Shown here in pieces: positions 1 through 8,530 of a stretch of 64,000 nt of DNA. The position numbers and the translations under genes were made by a program. The stretch is taken from assembly GCF_020297485.1 (NCBI RefSeq), contig NZ_JAIWZC010000001.1, positions 4,464,001-4,528,000 of the forward strand. The letters run 5' to 3'. The first letter of the stretch is position 1. Each line of letters opens with the position of its first letter. This stretch comes from Enterocloster clostridioformis (GTDB lineage Bacteria; Bacillota; Clostridia; Lachnospirales; Lachnospiraceae). The notes below the pieces were generated by a model. It saw only the letters and a program-made list of their open reading frames with translations, was not told the DNA's origin and did not search any database.

Positions 1-122
1 ATATAAGAAAGAATATAAATAATGCAAAATTTTGAAAATGTACATTTAGTACAAAAATAATATGAAACAATATGAAATATATATAAAAATACAATATATT
101 AAAGAAAAGGCAAAAAAAACCA

Positions 123-186
123 TTGACAATTATGTATAATGCCTATTATACTTGTTGTATCAATTGATGTATACATTAATGTATGC
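123..186 (+). promoter_or_regulatory. Promoter and palindromic operator of the first sugar operon
   Basis: A TTGACA -35 box (123-128) and a TTATAC -10 box (146-151) are 17 nt apart in an AT-rich leader. Directly downstream, 169-186 is an 18-bp inverted repeat with arms GTATACATT and AATGTATGC, with one mismatched pair. It would overlap the first transcribed bases, the usual place for a repressor operator. The cognate regulator is not in the window. Bases 1-122 upstream are AT-rich and show no gene. Confidence 0.6.
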
Positions 187-277
187 TTCATGACAAATGC
201 ACTGGACTCACTTATCCTATAGAATCTGCTGCAATTGTATGAAGACGCAAAAACTAAAAACAGGAGGAGTTATTAGA

Positions 278-1330
278 ATGAGAAAGATTTATGCGGGTTT
301 TTTAGCGGCGCTGATGGTAACTGGATTGGCTTTGTCGGGGTGTGGCAATGTACAAATTGATGGTGCGGATTCAAAGAATACAACATCAAACACATCTAGT
401 TCAGAAGGAACTCAGGTGGCTGCAGTTAAGTCGAATGTCAAAGAACCGTATGCAGATGATGTTAAAATTGCCTTTGTACCTAACGTAATTGGAGATTCAG
501 TAGCTGCCGCTTGGGGAGACGGTATGGAAAAAGAATTATCCATTTTTGAAAACGTTACATTCCAACGCTTTGATGGTAAGGCTTCTGCTGAAACACAGGT
601 TCAGATATTGTCGGATTTGGTCAACCAGCATTACGATGCAATCATATTACAGGCAACAGATGCGGCAGCTCTTGCTGCTTCGGTAGAACAGGCGGAGGCG
701 GCAGGTATTCCTGTCATAACATTAAACATGGATGCTTCCACTCCGCATGCGGCGTTAGTTGCCATGGTTGATTATGAAGCCGGGGCATTGGTAGCTAAGA
801 ATATTGCTGCTTCTATTGGAGAGACAGGAAAAGTTGTGATTATTCAGGCTACACCCGGAGCAAGCCGTGGGGAAATTCTTGAAGCCGGTTTTAGGGATGA
901 GATGGCTAAGCATCCGGATGTGGAAATTATAGATGCACAGACCGGAGAATGGCTTACCGAGAAAGCGAATGTAGTTATGAATGACTTTTTAACTAAATAT
1001 GACAAAATTGATGCTGTGTTCTGCCACAATGATGCAATGGCAGAAGGAGCTTCCCAGGCTGCGGAAGCAGCAGGCCGTCTGGGAGAAATGGTGATTTGGG
1101 GAGCAGACGGTGAGTCTAAAGCCCTGGAATATATTGAAAAAGGAAAAATGGCCGGTACCATTTATACAAACTGTTATGATCAGGGTGCAACAGCAGCAAG
1201 GCTTGCAATGTACTTTATTGGTTCTGAAGCCGATACATCCTCTTTTACAAAAACACCCATCGTTAAGATGGCTCCGGTTGTAGTAACCTCCGATACAGTA
1301 GGCTCAATCGGTTCTGATATCCGCTGGTAA
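278..1330 (+). CDS. RbsB-type sugar ABC transporter substrate-binding lipoprotein
   Basis: This is the extracellular sugar-capturing subunit of the transporter encoded next to it. The 350-residue protein starts with a lipoprotein signal (charged MRKIY, hydrophobic core, lipobox LSGC with Cys near residue 22) and a Ser/Thr/Asn-rich linker. The rest is a two-lobed type I periplasmic-binding fold of the ribose-binding (Peripla_BP_4) kind, with KIAFVPNVIGDS opening lobe 1 and FCHNDAMAEGA in lobe 2. The ATG at 278 was chosen over an in-frame upstream start because AGGAGG lies 10 nt before it and the signal peptide begins there. It heads an operon with two permeases, an ATPase and sugar-acid enzymes, which suggests an aldonate, lactone or unusual hexose as ligand. 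The ligand cannot be read from sequence. Confidence 0.85.
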   Translation: MRKIYAGFLAALMVTGLALSGCGNVQIDGADSKNTTSNTSSSEGTQVAAVKSNVKEPYADDVKIAFVPNVIGDSVAAAWGDGMEKELSIFENVTFQRFDGKASAETQVQILSDLVNQHYDAIILQATDAAALAASVEQAEAAGIPVITLNMDASTPHAALVAMVDYEAGALVAKNIAASIGETGKVVIIQATPGASRGEILEAGFRDEMAKHPDVEIIDAQTGEWLTEKANVVMNDFLTKYDKIDAVFCHNDAMAEGASQAAEAAGRLGEMVIWGADGESKALEYIEKGKMAGTIYTNCYDQGATAARLAMYFIGSEADTSSFTKTPIVKMAPVVVTSDTVGSIGSDIRW

Positions 1331-1350
1331 TCCAGAGGAATCTTTCCAAG

Positions 1351-1435
1351 GAAGGGGCTGTGAAAAAATAGAGTAGACGGACTCTATTTCCCACAGCCCC
1401 CTGTTTAGGACTACCTATTTCCCGACAGCCCCTTC
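1351..1435 (+). terminator. Strong hairpins between binding-protein and permease genes
   Basis: The arm GAAGGGGCTG (1351-1360) can pair with two alternative downstream arms. One is the CAGCCCC copy ending near 1400, extended by an AAATAGAGT/ACTCTATTT stem. The other is CAGCCCCTTC at about 1425-1435. No U-run follows, so it is more likely an mRNA-stabilising or attenuating structure than a full terminator. That would fit the usual higher expression of the binding protein than of the membrane genes. Confidence 0.55.
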
Positions 1436-1533
1436 TTCCTGGCAAGCCTCTCAGATAAAAAACGGTTTATGTCATATTTGGAGAGGCGATGGATTTCAGG
1501 CAGATTCCGGTTATGATAAAAGGAGGAACTACT

Positions 1534-2535
1534 ATGCGACAAGAGTCAATTCGCCGGCTTATATCTGTCGGCTTGCTTTCTGTATTGATTTTAATTTTTG
1601 GTCTCACCAGCGAATACTTTTTTACCACTAACAATATCTTTACCTTATTACGTGAGTGTTCCACTATAGGAATCATTGCAGTCGGTGTATCCATGGTAAT
1701 CATAACTGCAGGCATAGACTTATCAACAGGTGCTCTGGTAGGTTTCGTGGCAATGCTCTGCGCCAATCTGCTTTATTATACCAATCTTCCGTCTGGTGTC
1801 ATTATTCTGATTGCTCTTGTAGTTGGGGCTCTGGGAGGTTACTTAAATGGGGTGCTGGTAACGGTGCTTCGCATACCCGATTTTATAGCGACTCTTTCCA
1901 CACAATTCCTGTTCAGAGGTCTGGCCTTGATTTTTGCTATTCGTACTGCCACAGGTATGATTTCAAATAAAGTAATTGATAATCGGACGTTTCTTCTTCT
2001 GGGTGGAAGCATTAACGGAGTATATCTTGTTACGATTGCCTTCTTTGTTATTGCAATAGCGGGGCAGCTCATACTTAAACGGACTAAGCTGGGTGTCTAT
2101 ACCTATGCAGTAGGCGCTAACTGCAAATCAGCAGAATTGTCTGGAATTAACTTTGGAAGGATTAAACGGACTGTATTCACTTTGACCGGTTTGTGTTGCA
2201 GCATTTCAGCAATATTTTTAATGGGTAAGATTCGTTCCGCGACCCCTGAGACAGGCATTGGTCTTGAATTTGATGTTATTGCAGCGGTGGTAGTAGGTGG
2301 ATGTGCCTTTAGTGGAGGCCGGGGTGATGTCTTTGGTACCGTGATTGGAACTTTGTTTATGATGGTGTTAACCAATGGTATCTATAAATATAATCTTCCC
2401 ACAGCGGTCCAGTTGATAATCAAGGGTGCGGTTATTGTGGCTATGATTATGTTTGACTCGGTTTATAACAAATATATGGAGGAGAAACTGGTCCGTCGCA
2501 AAGCCCTGGAGGAGGAAAGGAAGGCTGCTGTATGA
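1534..2535 (+). CDS. RbsC-type sugar ABC transporter permease (first)
   Basis: This integral membrane subunit forms part of the sugar channel. The 333-residue protein has about eight hydrophobic segments and matches the BPD_transp_2/RbsC family, including a GIDLSTGALVGF stretch after the second helix and the conserved AAVVVGGCAFSGGRGDVFGT segment that contacts the ATPase. The ATG at 1534 was preferred over the in-frame ATG at 1489 because AAAGGAGG precedes it by about 8 nt. Its stop overlaps the ATPase start by 4 nt (ATGA), indicating translational coupling. The operon has two different RbsC-like permeases, so the channel is probably a heterodimer. Confidence 0.88.
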   Translation: MRQESIRRLISVGLLSVLILIFGLTSEYFFTTNNIFTLLRECSTIGIIAVGVSMVIITAGIDLSTGALVGFVAMLCANLLYYTNLPSGVIILIALVVGALGGYLNGVLVTVLRIPDFIATLSTQFLFRGLALIFAIRTATGMISNKVIDNRTFLLLGGSINGVYLVTIAFFVIAIAGQLILKRTKLGVYTYAVGANCKSAELSGINFGRIKRTVFTLTGLCCSISAIFLMGKIRSATPETGIGLEFDVIAAVVVGGCAFSGGRGDVFGTVIGTLFMMVLTNGIYKYNLPTAVQLIIKGAVIVAMIMFDSVYNKYMEEKLVRRKALEEERKAAV

Positions 2536-4055
2536 GTGAGAGAAAGATCCTGCTTTCTATGAATGCGATAGAAAAAAGGTTTGGAGATGTTCAGGTACTG
2601 AAGAAAGTTGATATGGAAGTCGCCTGCGGAGAAGTGCATGCTTTGATGGGTGAAAATGGTGCAGGAAAATCCACGTTGATTAAGATTTTGACAGGGGTTT
2701 ATCCAAAGGATGGGGGCTCCATTACGTTCTCGGGCAAAGCTTGTGAGATTAATTCCCGGAGTGACGCACAGAAGCTGGGGATTGGTGTAATCTATCAGGA
2801 ACTGAGCCTGATTCCTACATTGAGTGTTATGCAGAATGTAATGCTTGGCAAGGAAAAAAGCGGTTGCGGATTCCTCAAAATACGCGAAATGAAGAAAAAA
2901 GTAAGTGATTTAATCGAGTATTATGATTTTAATCTTCAGCCAGATGCAATTGTGGAGACACTTTCCATTGCACAACGGCAGACAGTGGAGATTTTGAAGG
3001 CCCTGTCTGAGGATTCATCACTGATTATTATGGACGAACCCACGGCCTCACTTTCAAGTAAAGAATCAGAGGCTTTATTTGGAATTATCAATCAACTGAG
3101 AGAAAAAGGGGTATCCATTCTTTATATTTCACATCGGTTGGAGGAGGTATTCCGTTTAGCTGACCGCTTAACCGTATTGCGTGATGGCAGAAAAGTTGCT
3201 GTTCTTGAAAAAGAGCAGATTAATCCTCCAGATGTTATCAAAATGATGATTGGAAAGGAGCTCAGTGAGGCAACTGCTTCCCGATGTCTGCACCGCAGCG
3301 AAATGGAATCGGTACTTGAAGTACGGTCACTTAGCCGAAAAGGTACATTTTCCGATATTAGTTTTACACTTCACAGAGGAGAGATTCTGGGTATTGGAGG
3401 CTTGGTCGGTGCAGGCAGGACCGAGGTTCTGCGCTGCATATTTGGTGCAGACTCCTATGATGGGGGGGAGATCCTTTTCCAGGGAAAGAAGCTGCCATGC
3501 CATGTTTCTGAGACAATTGCAAAAGGTTTCGGGTTGGTTCCGGAAGATAGGCGTAATCAGGGATTTATACCACTTTTATCAATTGAACGCAATATTGCCG
3601 TACCAAACTATGACTTCTTGAGTAAAGCATCAAATGTGAATAGGGCAGAGGAAAAAAAGATCGGTATAGATGCTGTAGGAAAACTGGATATCAGGCCGGC
3701 TGATTCGCAGCTTCCTGTGGGCAACCTTTCAGGAGGAAACCAGCAGAAGGTAGTTATTGGAAAGTGGCTGGCACGCGATCTGCGGGTCCTTTTGATTGAC
3801 GAACCTACAGCAGGTATTGATATTGGAGCAAAGGATGAAATATACAAGATTCTTGATAATCTTGCTGAACAGGGAGTATCCATTCTCTTGGTTTCTTCGG
3901 ATTTGCAGGAATTGCTGCGGGTATCCCATCGTATTCTGGTATTTCGCAAGGGTCATATCCAGAAAGAGTTTGATAGTGGTGTCATTACGCAGGAGGATAT
4001 ATTAATGGCTGCGTCCGGCATTGATACTGCAAAAAAGGAGGAAAAGAACACATGA
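2532..4055 (+). CDS. RbsA/MglA-type sugar ABC transporter ATPase with two nucleotide-binding domains
   Basis: This cytoplasmic protein powers sugar import. The 507 residues hold two ATPase domains, as usual in the RbsA/AraG/MglA family. The first has an intact Walker A (GENGAGKST, near residue 40), a signature-like LSIAQRQ and Walker B (LIIMDEPTASLS). The second has a degenerate Walker A (GGLVGAGRTE) but a good signature (LSGGNQQKV) and Walker B (LLIDEPTAGID), again typical of the family. It overlaps the upstream permease by 4 nt and the downstream permease by 4 nt, so the three are translated as a block. Its length is normal and no defect is seen. Confidence 0.93.
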   Translation: MSERKILLSMNAIEKRFGDVQVLKKVDMEVACGEVHALMGENGAGKSTLIKILTGVYPKDGGSITFSGKACEINSRSDAQKLGIGVIYQELSLIPTLSVMQNVMLGKEKSGCGFLKIREMKKKVSDLIEYYDFNLQPDAIVETLSIAQRQTVEILKALSEDSSLIIMDEPTASLSSKESEALFGIINQLREKGVSILYISHRLEEVFRLADRLTVLRDGRKVAVLEKEQINPPDVIKMMIGKELSEATASRCLHRSEMESVLEVRSLSRKGTFSDISFTLHRGEILGIGGLVGAGRTEVLRCIFGADSYDGGEILFQGKKLPCHVSETIAKGFGLVPEDRRNQGFIPLLSIERNIAVPNYDFLSKASNVNRAEEKKIGIDAVGKLDIRPADSQLPVGNLSGGNQQKVVIGKWLARDLRVLLIDEPTAGIDIGAKDEIYKILDNLAEQGVSILLVSSDLQELLRVSHRILVFRKGHIQKEFDSGVITQEDILMAASGIDTAKKEEKNT

Positions 4056-5083
4056 GCAGTCATAAGAACTATAAAGCTCTGACCAGTCGCTTTCAGAAAC
4101 CGTTGATTCTTCTTGTGGTCATGTTTGTGCTCACGTTAATGAATCCGGGTATTTTTTTGACACTGGGAAATTTTAAAAGTATTCTGCTTGCAATTTCCAT
4201 ATATGGTGTGATGGTATGCGGTACAATTTACCCCATTCTGCTGGGGGGCATTGACCTTGCAGTTGGAGCAACCGCAGCAATGAGCGGGGCATGTGTTGTA
4301 TTGACTATTGTCAAGATGGACTATAGTTTTACAGGAGTTATATTAGGTATTTTATTTGGACTTGCTGCCGGTGTGATGGCAGGTATTGCTCATGGCGCGA
4401 TTGTCTCAAATTTTAATGTTCCGCCTTTCCTGATTACTCTTGCCAGCCAAAATATTATTTATGGAATTGCACAGCTTCTGACCGGAAATCAGGTTATCAG
4501 CTGTCTGGAACCGGCTGCATTTACACTTCTTGGCGGAGGAAGACTGTTTGGTATTCCTTTTTCGGTTTGTATATTGGTGATTGTGGCGTTAATCAGCTTT
4601 TGGCTGCTTAACCGGACTACCTTTGGACGCCAGGTTTATGCGGTTGGCGGAAATAAGGAGGCCAGCAATCTTTCTGGTGTATCTTCTAAACGGATAACCA
4701 CTGTATCATATGCTATTTCAGGTTTTACTGCGGCTTTAGCAGGTATAGTGCTGGCCAGTATGAATCAGCAGGCAATTGCAAAGGCGGCGCAGGGATACGA
4801 GAATGATGTACTTACTGCTATTGTAGTAGGCGGCACCAGCCTTATGGGAGGTGAAGGGTCACTGCAGGGAGCTATGTTTGGAGCTCTTTTGGTTGGAATG
4901 ATTAACAATGGTTTACGTCTGTTAGGGGTACCATCAACGTATCACAGTGTTGTTAAAGGGATTGTAATTATTGTAGCTGTTGCGGCAGATGCTTATGGGC
5001 GGTATAAGAATAGCGGTTTGAAACGCTCGGGTATATTGGCCAGAATCTTTAACCGCAAGGAGGGGTCGGTTAAGCCGATATAA
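4052..5083 (+). CDS. RbsC-type sugar ABC transporter permease (second)
   Basis: This is the second membrane subunit of the same transporter. The 343-residue protein carries the RbsC-family helices, a GGIDLAVGATAAMSG motif early on and TAIVVGGTSLMGGEGSLQGA near residue 255, which matches the coupling region of the first permease. AAGGAGGAAAAG precedes the ATG, which overlaps the ATPase stop. The C-terminus is basic and cytoplasmic. Two dissimilar permeases in one Rbs-type operon are less common than one, but occur in clostridial aldose and autoinducer-type systems. Confidence 0.88.
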   Translation: MSSHKNYKALTSRFQKPLILLVVMFVLTLMNPGIFLTLGNFKSILLAISIYGVMVCGTIYPILLGGIDLAVGATAAMSGACVVLTIVKMDYSFTGVILGILFGLAAGVMAGIAHGAIVSNFNVPPFLITLASQNIIYGIAQLLTGNQVISCLEPAAFTLLGGGRLFGIPFSVCILVIVALISFWLLNRTTFGRQVYAVGGNKEASNLSGVSSKRITTVSYAISGFTAALAGIVLASMNQQAIAKAAQGYENDVLTAIVVGGTSLMGGEGSLQGAMFGALLVGMINNGLRLLGVPSTYHSVVKGIVIIVAVAADAYGRYKNSGLKRSGILARIFNRKEGSVKPI

Positions 5084-5098
5084 CAGAAAGGTGGGTTT

Positions 5099-6013
5099 AT
5101 GGCAATGAAGCTAATTGATGCGCATACACATGTGTTTGAGCAACTTTGCGGATTTGGTCCCCGCGGTGAATTACGCCCCATTGGAGGCGGAAGGGCGCGA
5201 TGGGCGAATGGTGACGAGATAGAGATGATTCCGCCGGGGTTGGGGGAACGGTCTTTTACAGCGGATACATTAGCCGCATTATTGAGGGAGAATCATGTTG
5301 AGCGTGCGGTGTTATTGCAGGGAAGCTTTTACGGATTTCAAAATGAATATGTCCTTGAATCAGCCAGACGTTATCCGGAACTGTTCGTACCGGCAGCTAC
5401 ATGTGATCCATTTTGCAAAGAGGCCAAATATCTTCTGCACCGGTTTATCCATGAAATGGGATTTAGGATTGTCAAATTTGAGACTTCATCCGGAGGCGGA
5501 CTCATGGGCTATCATGGCGATTTCAGAATTGACGGAGATGTATTTCGTGAAGTTTTCGCAATGATTGCCGAGGCCGGGGCAACATTGGTTCTCGATATAG
5601 GAAGCCCTGGAATGCCCAGTTTTCAGCCGGAGGCAGTGGCAGAGATAGCGCAAAGACATCCTAAAATGAAGATATTGGTCTGCCATCTTCTGGCACCTGT
5701 TTTGGGTGATTATAAAATCCTTGAAGAAGGACTGCGCATTTTAGCTCTGCACAATGTCTGGTTTGATCTGGCTGCAGTGCCGTGGAATGTGGCGCCTGAG
5801 ACATATCCGTACCCTACAGGACAGGGATTTGTAAAACTTGCCAGGCAGACTGTGGGGGCTGAGAAACTTGTATGGGGAACGGATGTCCCCAGTCCTCTGA
5901 CCAGGGAAAACTATGAGAATTTATGGCGCTACTTATATGAGGGAAACATCTTTTCAGATTTGGAACTAGAACAGGTATTGTACAAAAATGCAAAAGATGT
6001 TTACCCGCTTTAA
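5099..6013 (+). CDS. Amidohydrolase-2 family metal hydrolase, probable sugar lactonase
   Basis: This 304-residue TIM-barrel hydrolase is probably a lactonase. The N-terminal LIDAHTH supplies the HxH metal ligands, VCHLLAP a mid-protein His, and WGTDVPSP the C-terminal catalytic Asp. These mark the amidohydrolase-2 (COG2159/COG3618-like) group, which includes L-fucono-, L-rhamnono- and L-galactono-lactonases as well as pyrone dicarboxylate hydrolases. AAAGGTGGG precedes the start. It lies between the transporter and a zinc dehydrogenase plus tagaturonate reductase. That context favours hydrolysis of an L-galactono-lactone to L-galactonate. The family is certain; the substrate is inferred. Confidence 0.75.
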   Translation: MAMKLIDAHTHVFEQLCGFGPRGELRPIGGGRARWANGDEIEMIPPGLGERSFTADTLAALLRENHVERAVLLQGSFYGFQNEYVLESARRYPELFVPAATCDPFCKEAKYLLHRFIHEMGFRIVKFETSSGGGLMGYHGDFRIDGDVFREVFAMIAEAGATLVLDIGSPGMPSFQPEAVAEIAQRHPKMKILVCHLLAPVLGDYKILEEGLRILALHNVWFDLAAVPWNVAPETYPYPTGQGFVKLARQTVGAEKLVWGTDVPSPLTRENYENLWRYLYEGNIFSDLELEQVLYKNAKDVYPL

Positions 6014-6044
6014 TTACAAATATCAATCCAGCATGGAGGGAAAT

Positions 6045-7073
6045 ATGAAGGCGATGTATATAAAAGAGCCTGGACAGGTAGAATTTATAGATGTAGAAAA
6101 ACCTGTGAGAAAGAAGGGCGAGGTATTATTAAAACTGCTATACGGGGGTATTTGCGGAAGTGACCTGGGTTCATACAAGGGGACTTTTGCGTACTTCGAT
6201 TATCCAAGGATTCCCGGCCATGAATTTTCCGCGGAAATCGTTGAGGCAGATGAGGATAACGAACAGGGTCTGCGTCCGGGAATGATTGTAACATGTAATC
6301 CTTACTTCAATTGCGGACACTGTTATTCCTGTAAAAATGGAATTGTAAATGCCTGCATGGATAACCAGACCATGGGATGCCAGCGCGATGGTGCATTTCA
6401 GGAATATATAACAATGCCCTCGGAGCGGGTATATGATGGAAAAGGGATAGACCCTATGCTCCTCGCCGTGATTGAACCGTTTTGTATCAGTTATCATGGC
6501 GTCAGCCGGGCAGAGGTGGGAACCGGAGAAAAAGTGCTTGTAATTGGAGCAGGAACCATTGGGGTGCTTGCTGCTGTTGCTGCGAAAGCAAAAGGCGCGC
6601 TTGTTTATATATCGGATGTTTCTGAGGGAAAGTTAGAGATGGCCAAAGCATTTGGCGTGGATGGTACAATTCTGAACGACTCTCCGGAGAATTTTGAAAA
6701 AGCAGTAAATGACATCACAGGAGGAAATGGGTTTGATACAGCGATTGAGGCAGTGGGACTTCCCTCTACCTTCCAGAATTGTATAGATGCAGCGTGCTTT
6801 GGCGGCAAGGTAGTTGTCATTGGTGTGGGAAAGAAGAATCTGGATTTTAATTTTACATTACTACAGAAAAAGGAACTTAATGTATTTGGTTCAAGGAATG
6901 CTTTAAAAAAGGATTTCGTAGAATTAATTGACTTGGTTAAAAGCGGAGAGACGCCCATTGAGAATATCATTACAAACGTATATAAGTTTGAAGACGGGGC
7001 TAAAGCATTCTATGATTTTGCACATAATCCTGGAGATATGTTAAAGGTGGTTATAGATTTTACTGAAAATTGA
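6045..7073 (+). CDS. Zinc-dependent alcohol dehydrogenase, candidate L-galactonate 5-dehydrogenase
   Basis: This cytoplasmic NAD(P)-dependent oxidoreductase of the medium-chain family has 342 residues. GGICGSD provides a catalytic-zinc Cys, GHEF the His-Glu pair, and CGHCYSCKNGIVNAC four structural-zinc cysteines. GAGTIGVLAA is the Rossmann glycine motif. The start at 6045 follows ATGGAGGGAAAT and was chosen over upstream in-frame ATGs that overlap the lactonase gene. The closest functional match from context is LgoD/YjjN, which oxidises L-galactonate to D-tagaturonate, because the next gene reduces tagaturonate. Other sugar-alcohol dehydrogenase roles cannot be excluded. Confidence 0.78.
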   Translation: MKAMYIKEPGQVEFIDVEKPVRKKGEVLLKLLYGGICGSDLGSYKGTFAYFDYPRIPGHEFSAEIVEADEDNEQGLRPGMIVTCNPYFNCGHCYSCKNGIVNACMDNQTMGCQRDGAFQEYITMPSERVYDGKGIDPMLLAVIEPFCISYHGVSRAEVGTGEKVLVIGAGTIGVLAAVAAKAKGALVYISDVSEGKLEMAKAFGVDGTILNDSPENFEKAVNDITGGNGFDTAIEAVGLPSTFQNCIDAACFGGKVVVIGVGKKNLDFNFTLLQKKELNVFGSRNALKKDFVELIDLVKSGETPIENIITNVYKFEDGAKAFYDFAHNPGDMLKVVIDFTEN

Positions 7074-7095
7074 GTGGAGAAAAGAGGAAAATAAA

Positions 7096-8433
7096 ATGAG
7101 AAAAGAAACAGTAATCCAATTTGGCGAAGGCGGATTCCTCAGAGGCTTCGCGGATTATTTTTTCCAAAAGCTGCAGGACAAAGGGCTGTTTGACGGCTCT
7201 GTGGTCATAGTCCAGCCCATTGAAAAAGGAATGTGCAGTGTGCTGGAGCAGCAGGGATGTGAGTACAACCTGTTCCTCAGAGGTATTGATAATGGACAGG
7301 TGGTGGATGAGCATACTCATATTGACATCATATCCAGGTGCGTGAATCCCTATGAGAATTTTGAGTCCTATATGAAGCTGGCGGAGAATCCCGATTTCCG
7401 CTTTATTGTGTCAAATACCACGGAAGCGGGAATCGAGTACGTGGATTCCAACCAATTTACGGATGCGCCGGCCAGGTCCTTCCCGGGCAAACTGACCCAG
7501 CTTTTATATAAGCGGTTCCGTCTGGGGCTCAAGGGATTCATTATTCTTTCCTGTGAGCTGATTGACCACAACGGGGAGGAGCTGGAAATATGCTGTCTGC
7601 GTTACGCGGATCTGTGGGGGCTGGGAGAGGAATTCAAGACATGGCTTGTACAGGAAAATGATTTTTGCTCCACACTGGTGGACCGTATTGTCACCGGATT
7701 TCCCAGGGATGAACATGAGGAGCTTTGCCGGAGGATTGGTGAACAGGACGATATGATGGATACGGCTGAGATATTCCACCTGTGGGTCATCCAGGGAAGC
7801 CATGAGGATGAGCTTCCGCTGCAAAAGGCCGGCTTTCATGTGGTCTGGACCGACAATGTGGATCCGTATAAAAAGAGGAAGGTGCGCATCCTGAACGGAG
7901 CCCATACTTCCATGGTGCTGGGAGCCCATTTATATGGTCTTAAGACAGTGGGAGAGTGCCTGAAGGATGAAAAGGTGTCCGCCCTTTTACGCAAGTGTAT
8001 ATTCGGGGAAATCATACCGGCCATTGGCGATACGGAAGATAACCGGAAATTCGGAGAGGCAGTGCTGGAGCGGTTCTCCAATCCCTTTATTAAGCATATG
8101 CTCCTCTCCATTGCGCTTAACTCCGTGTCCAAATTCCGCGCAAGGGTGCTGCCCACCATACTGGAGTACAGGGATATGTTTGGTTCCTGCCCACAGGGAC
8201 TTACCTTTTCGCTGGCAGCCCTCATAGCGTTTTACCGCACCGATGATGCCAATGACAGCCAGGAAATCATGGATTTCATGAAGACAGCCCCGGTGGAAGA
8301 TATTTTAAAGAGGGAAGATTATTGGGGACAGGATTTAAGCCCCCTTCTCGGGGATGTGAAGAAGTGGTATGAATTGATTGAGACAGCGGGCATGTCCAAG
8401 GCATATGACGCGGTTCTGAGTGAAACGGAGTAA
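7096..8433 (+). CDS. uxaB: Tagaturonate reductase (altronate oxidoreductase)
   Basis: This enzyme reduces D-tagaturonate to D-altronate with NADH in hexuronate catabolism. The 445-residue protein belongs to the mannitol dehydrogenase family. It opens with the nucleotide-binding QFGEGGFLRGFADYF, has a VSNTTEAGI motif, and carries the family's catalytic segment RKVRILNGAHTSM around residue 258, which matches UxaB rather than UxuB. GAGGAAAATAAA precedes the ATG. From this gene on, bases become clearly more GC-rich than in the transporter genes upstream, so the operon may be a join of two segments. It is followed by the altronate dehydratase fragment. Confidence 0.85.
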   Translation: MRKETVIQFGEGGFLRGFADYFFQKLQDKGLFDGSVVIVQPIEKGMCSVLEQQGCEYNLFLRGIDNGQVVDEHTHIDIISRCVNPYENFESYMKLAENPDFRFIVSNTTEAGIEYVDSNQFTDAPARSFPGKLTQLLYKRFRLGLKGFIILSCELIDHNGEELEICCLRYADLWGLGEEFKTWLVQENDFCSTLVDRIVTGFPRDEHEELCRRIGEQDDMMDTAEIFHLWVIQGSHEDELPLQKAGFHVVWTDNVDPYKKRKVRILNGAHTSMVLGAHLYGLKTVGECLKDEKVSALLRKCIFGEIIPAIGDTEDNRKFGEAVLERFSNPFIKHMLLSIALNSVSKFRARVLPTILEYRDMFGSCPQGLTFSLAALIAFYRTDDANDSQEIMDFMKTAPVEDILKREDYWGQDLSPLLGDVKKWYELIETAGMSKAYDAVLSETE

Positions 8434-8530
8434 ATGCGGCCAGGGATAAATGATGTGCGGAATCCGATGATATGAAGGGGTATAATAATATGCGCAGTAC
8501 CACAATGTGCAGACCCGGAGGAAGAGTCAT

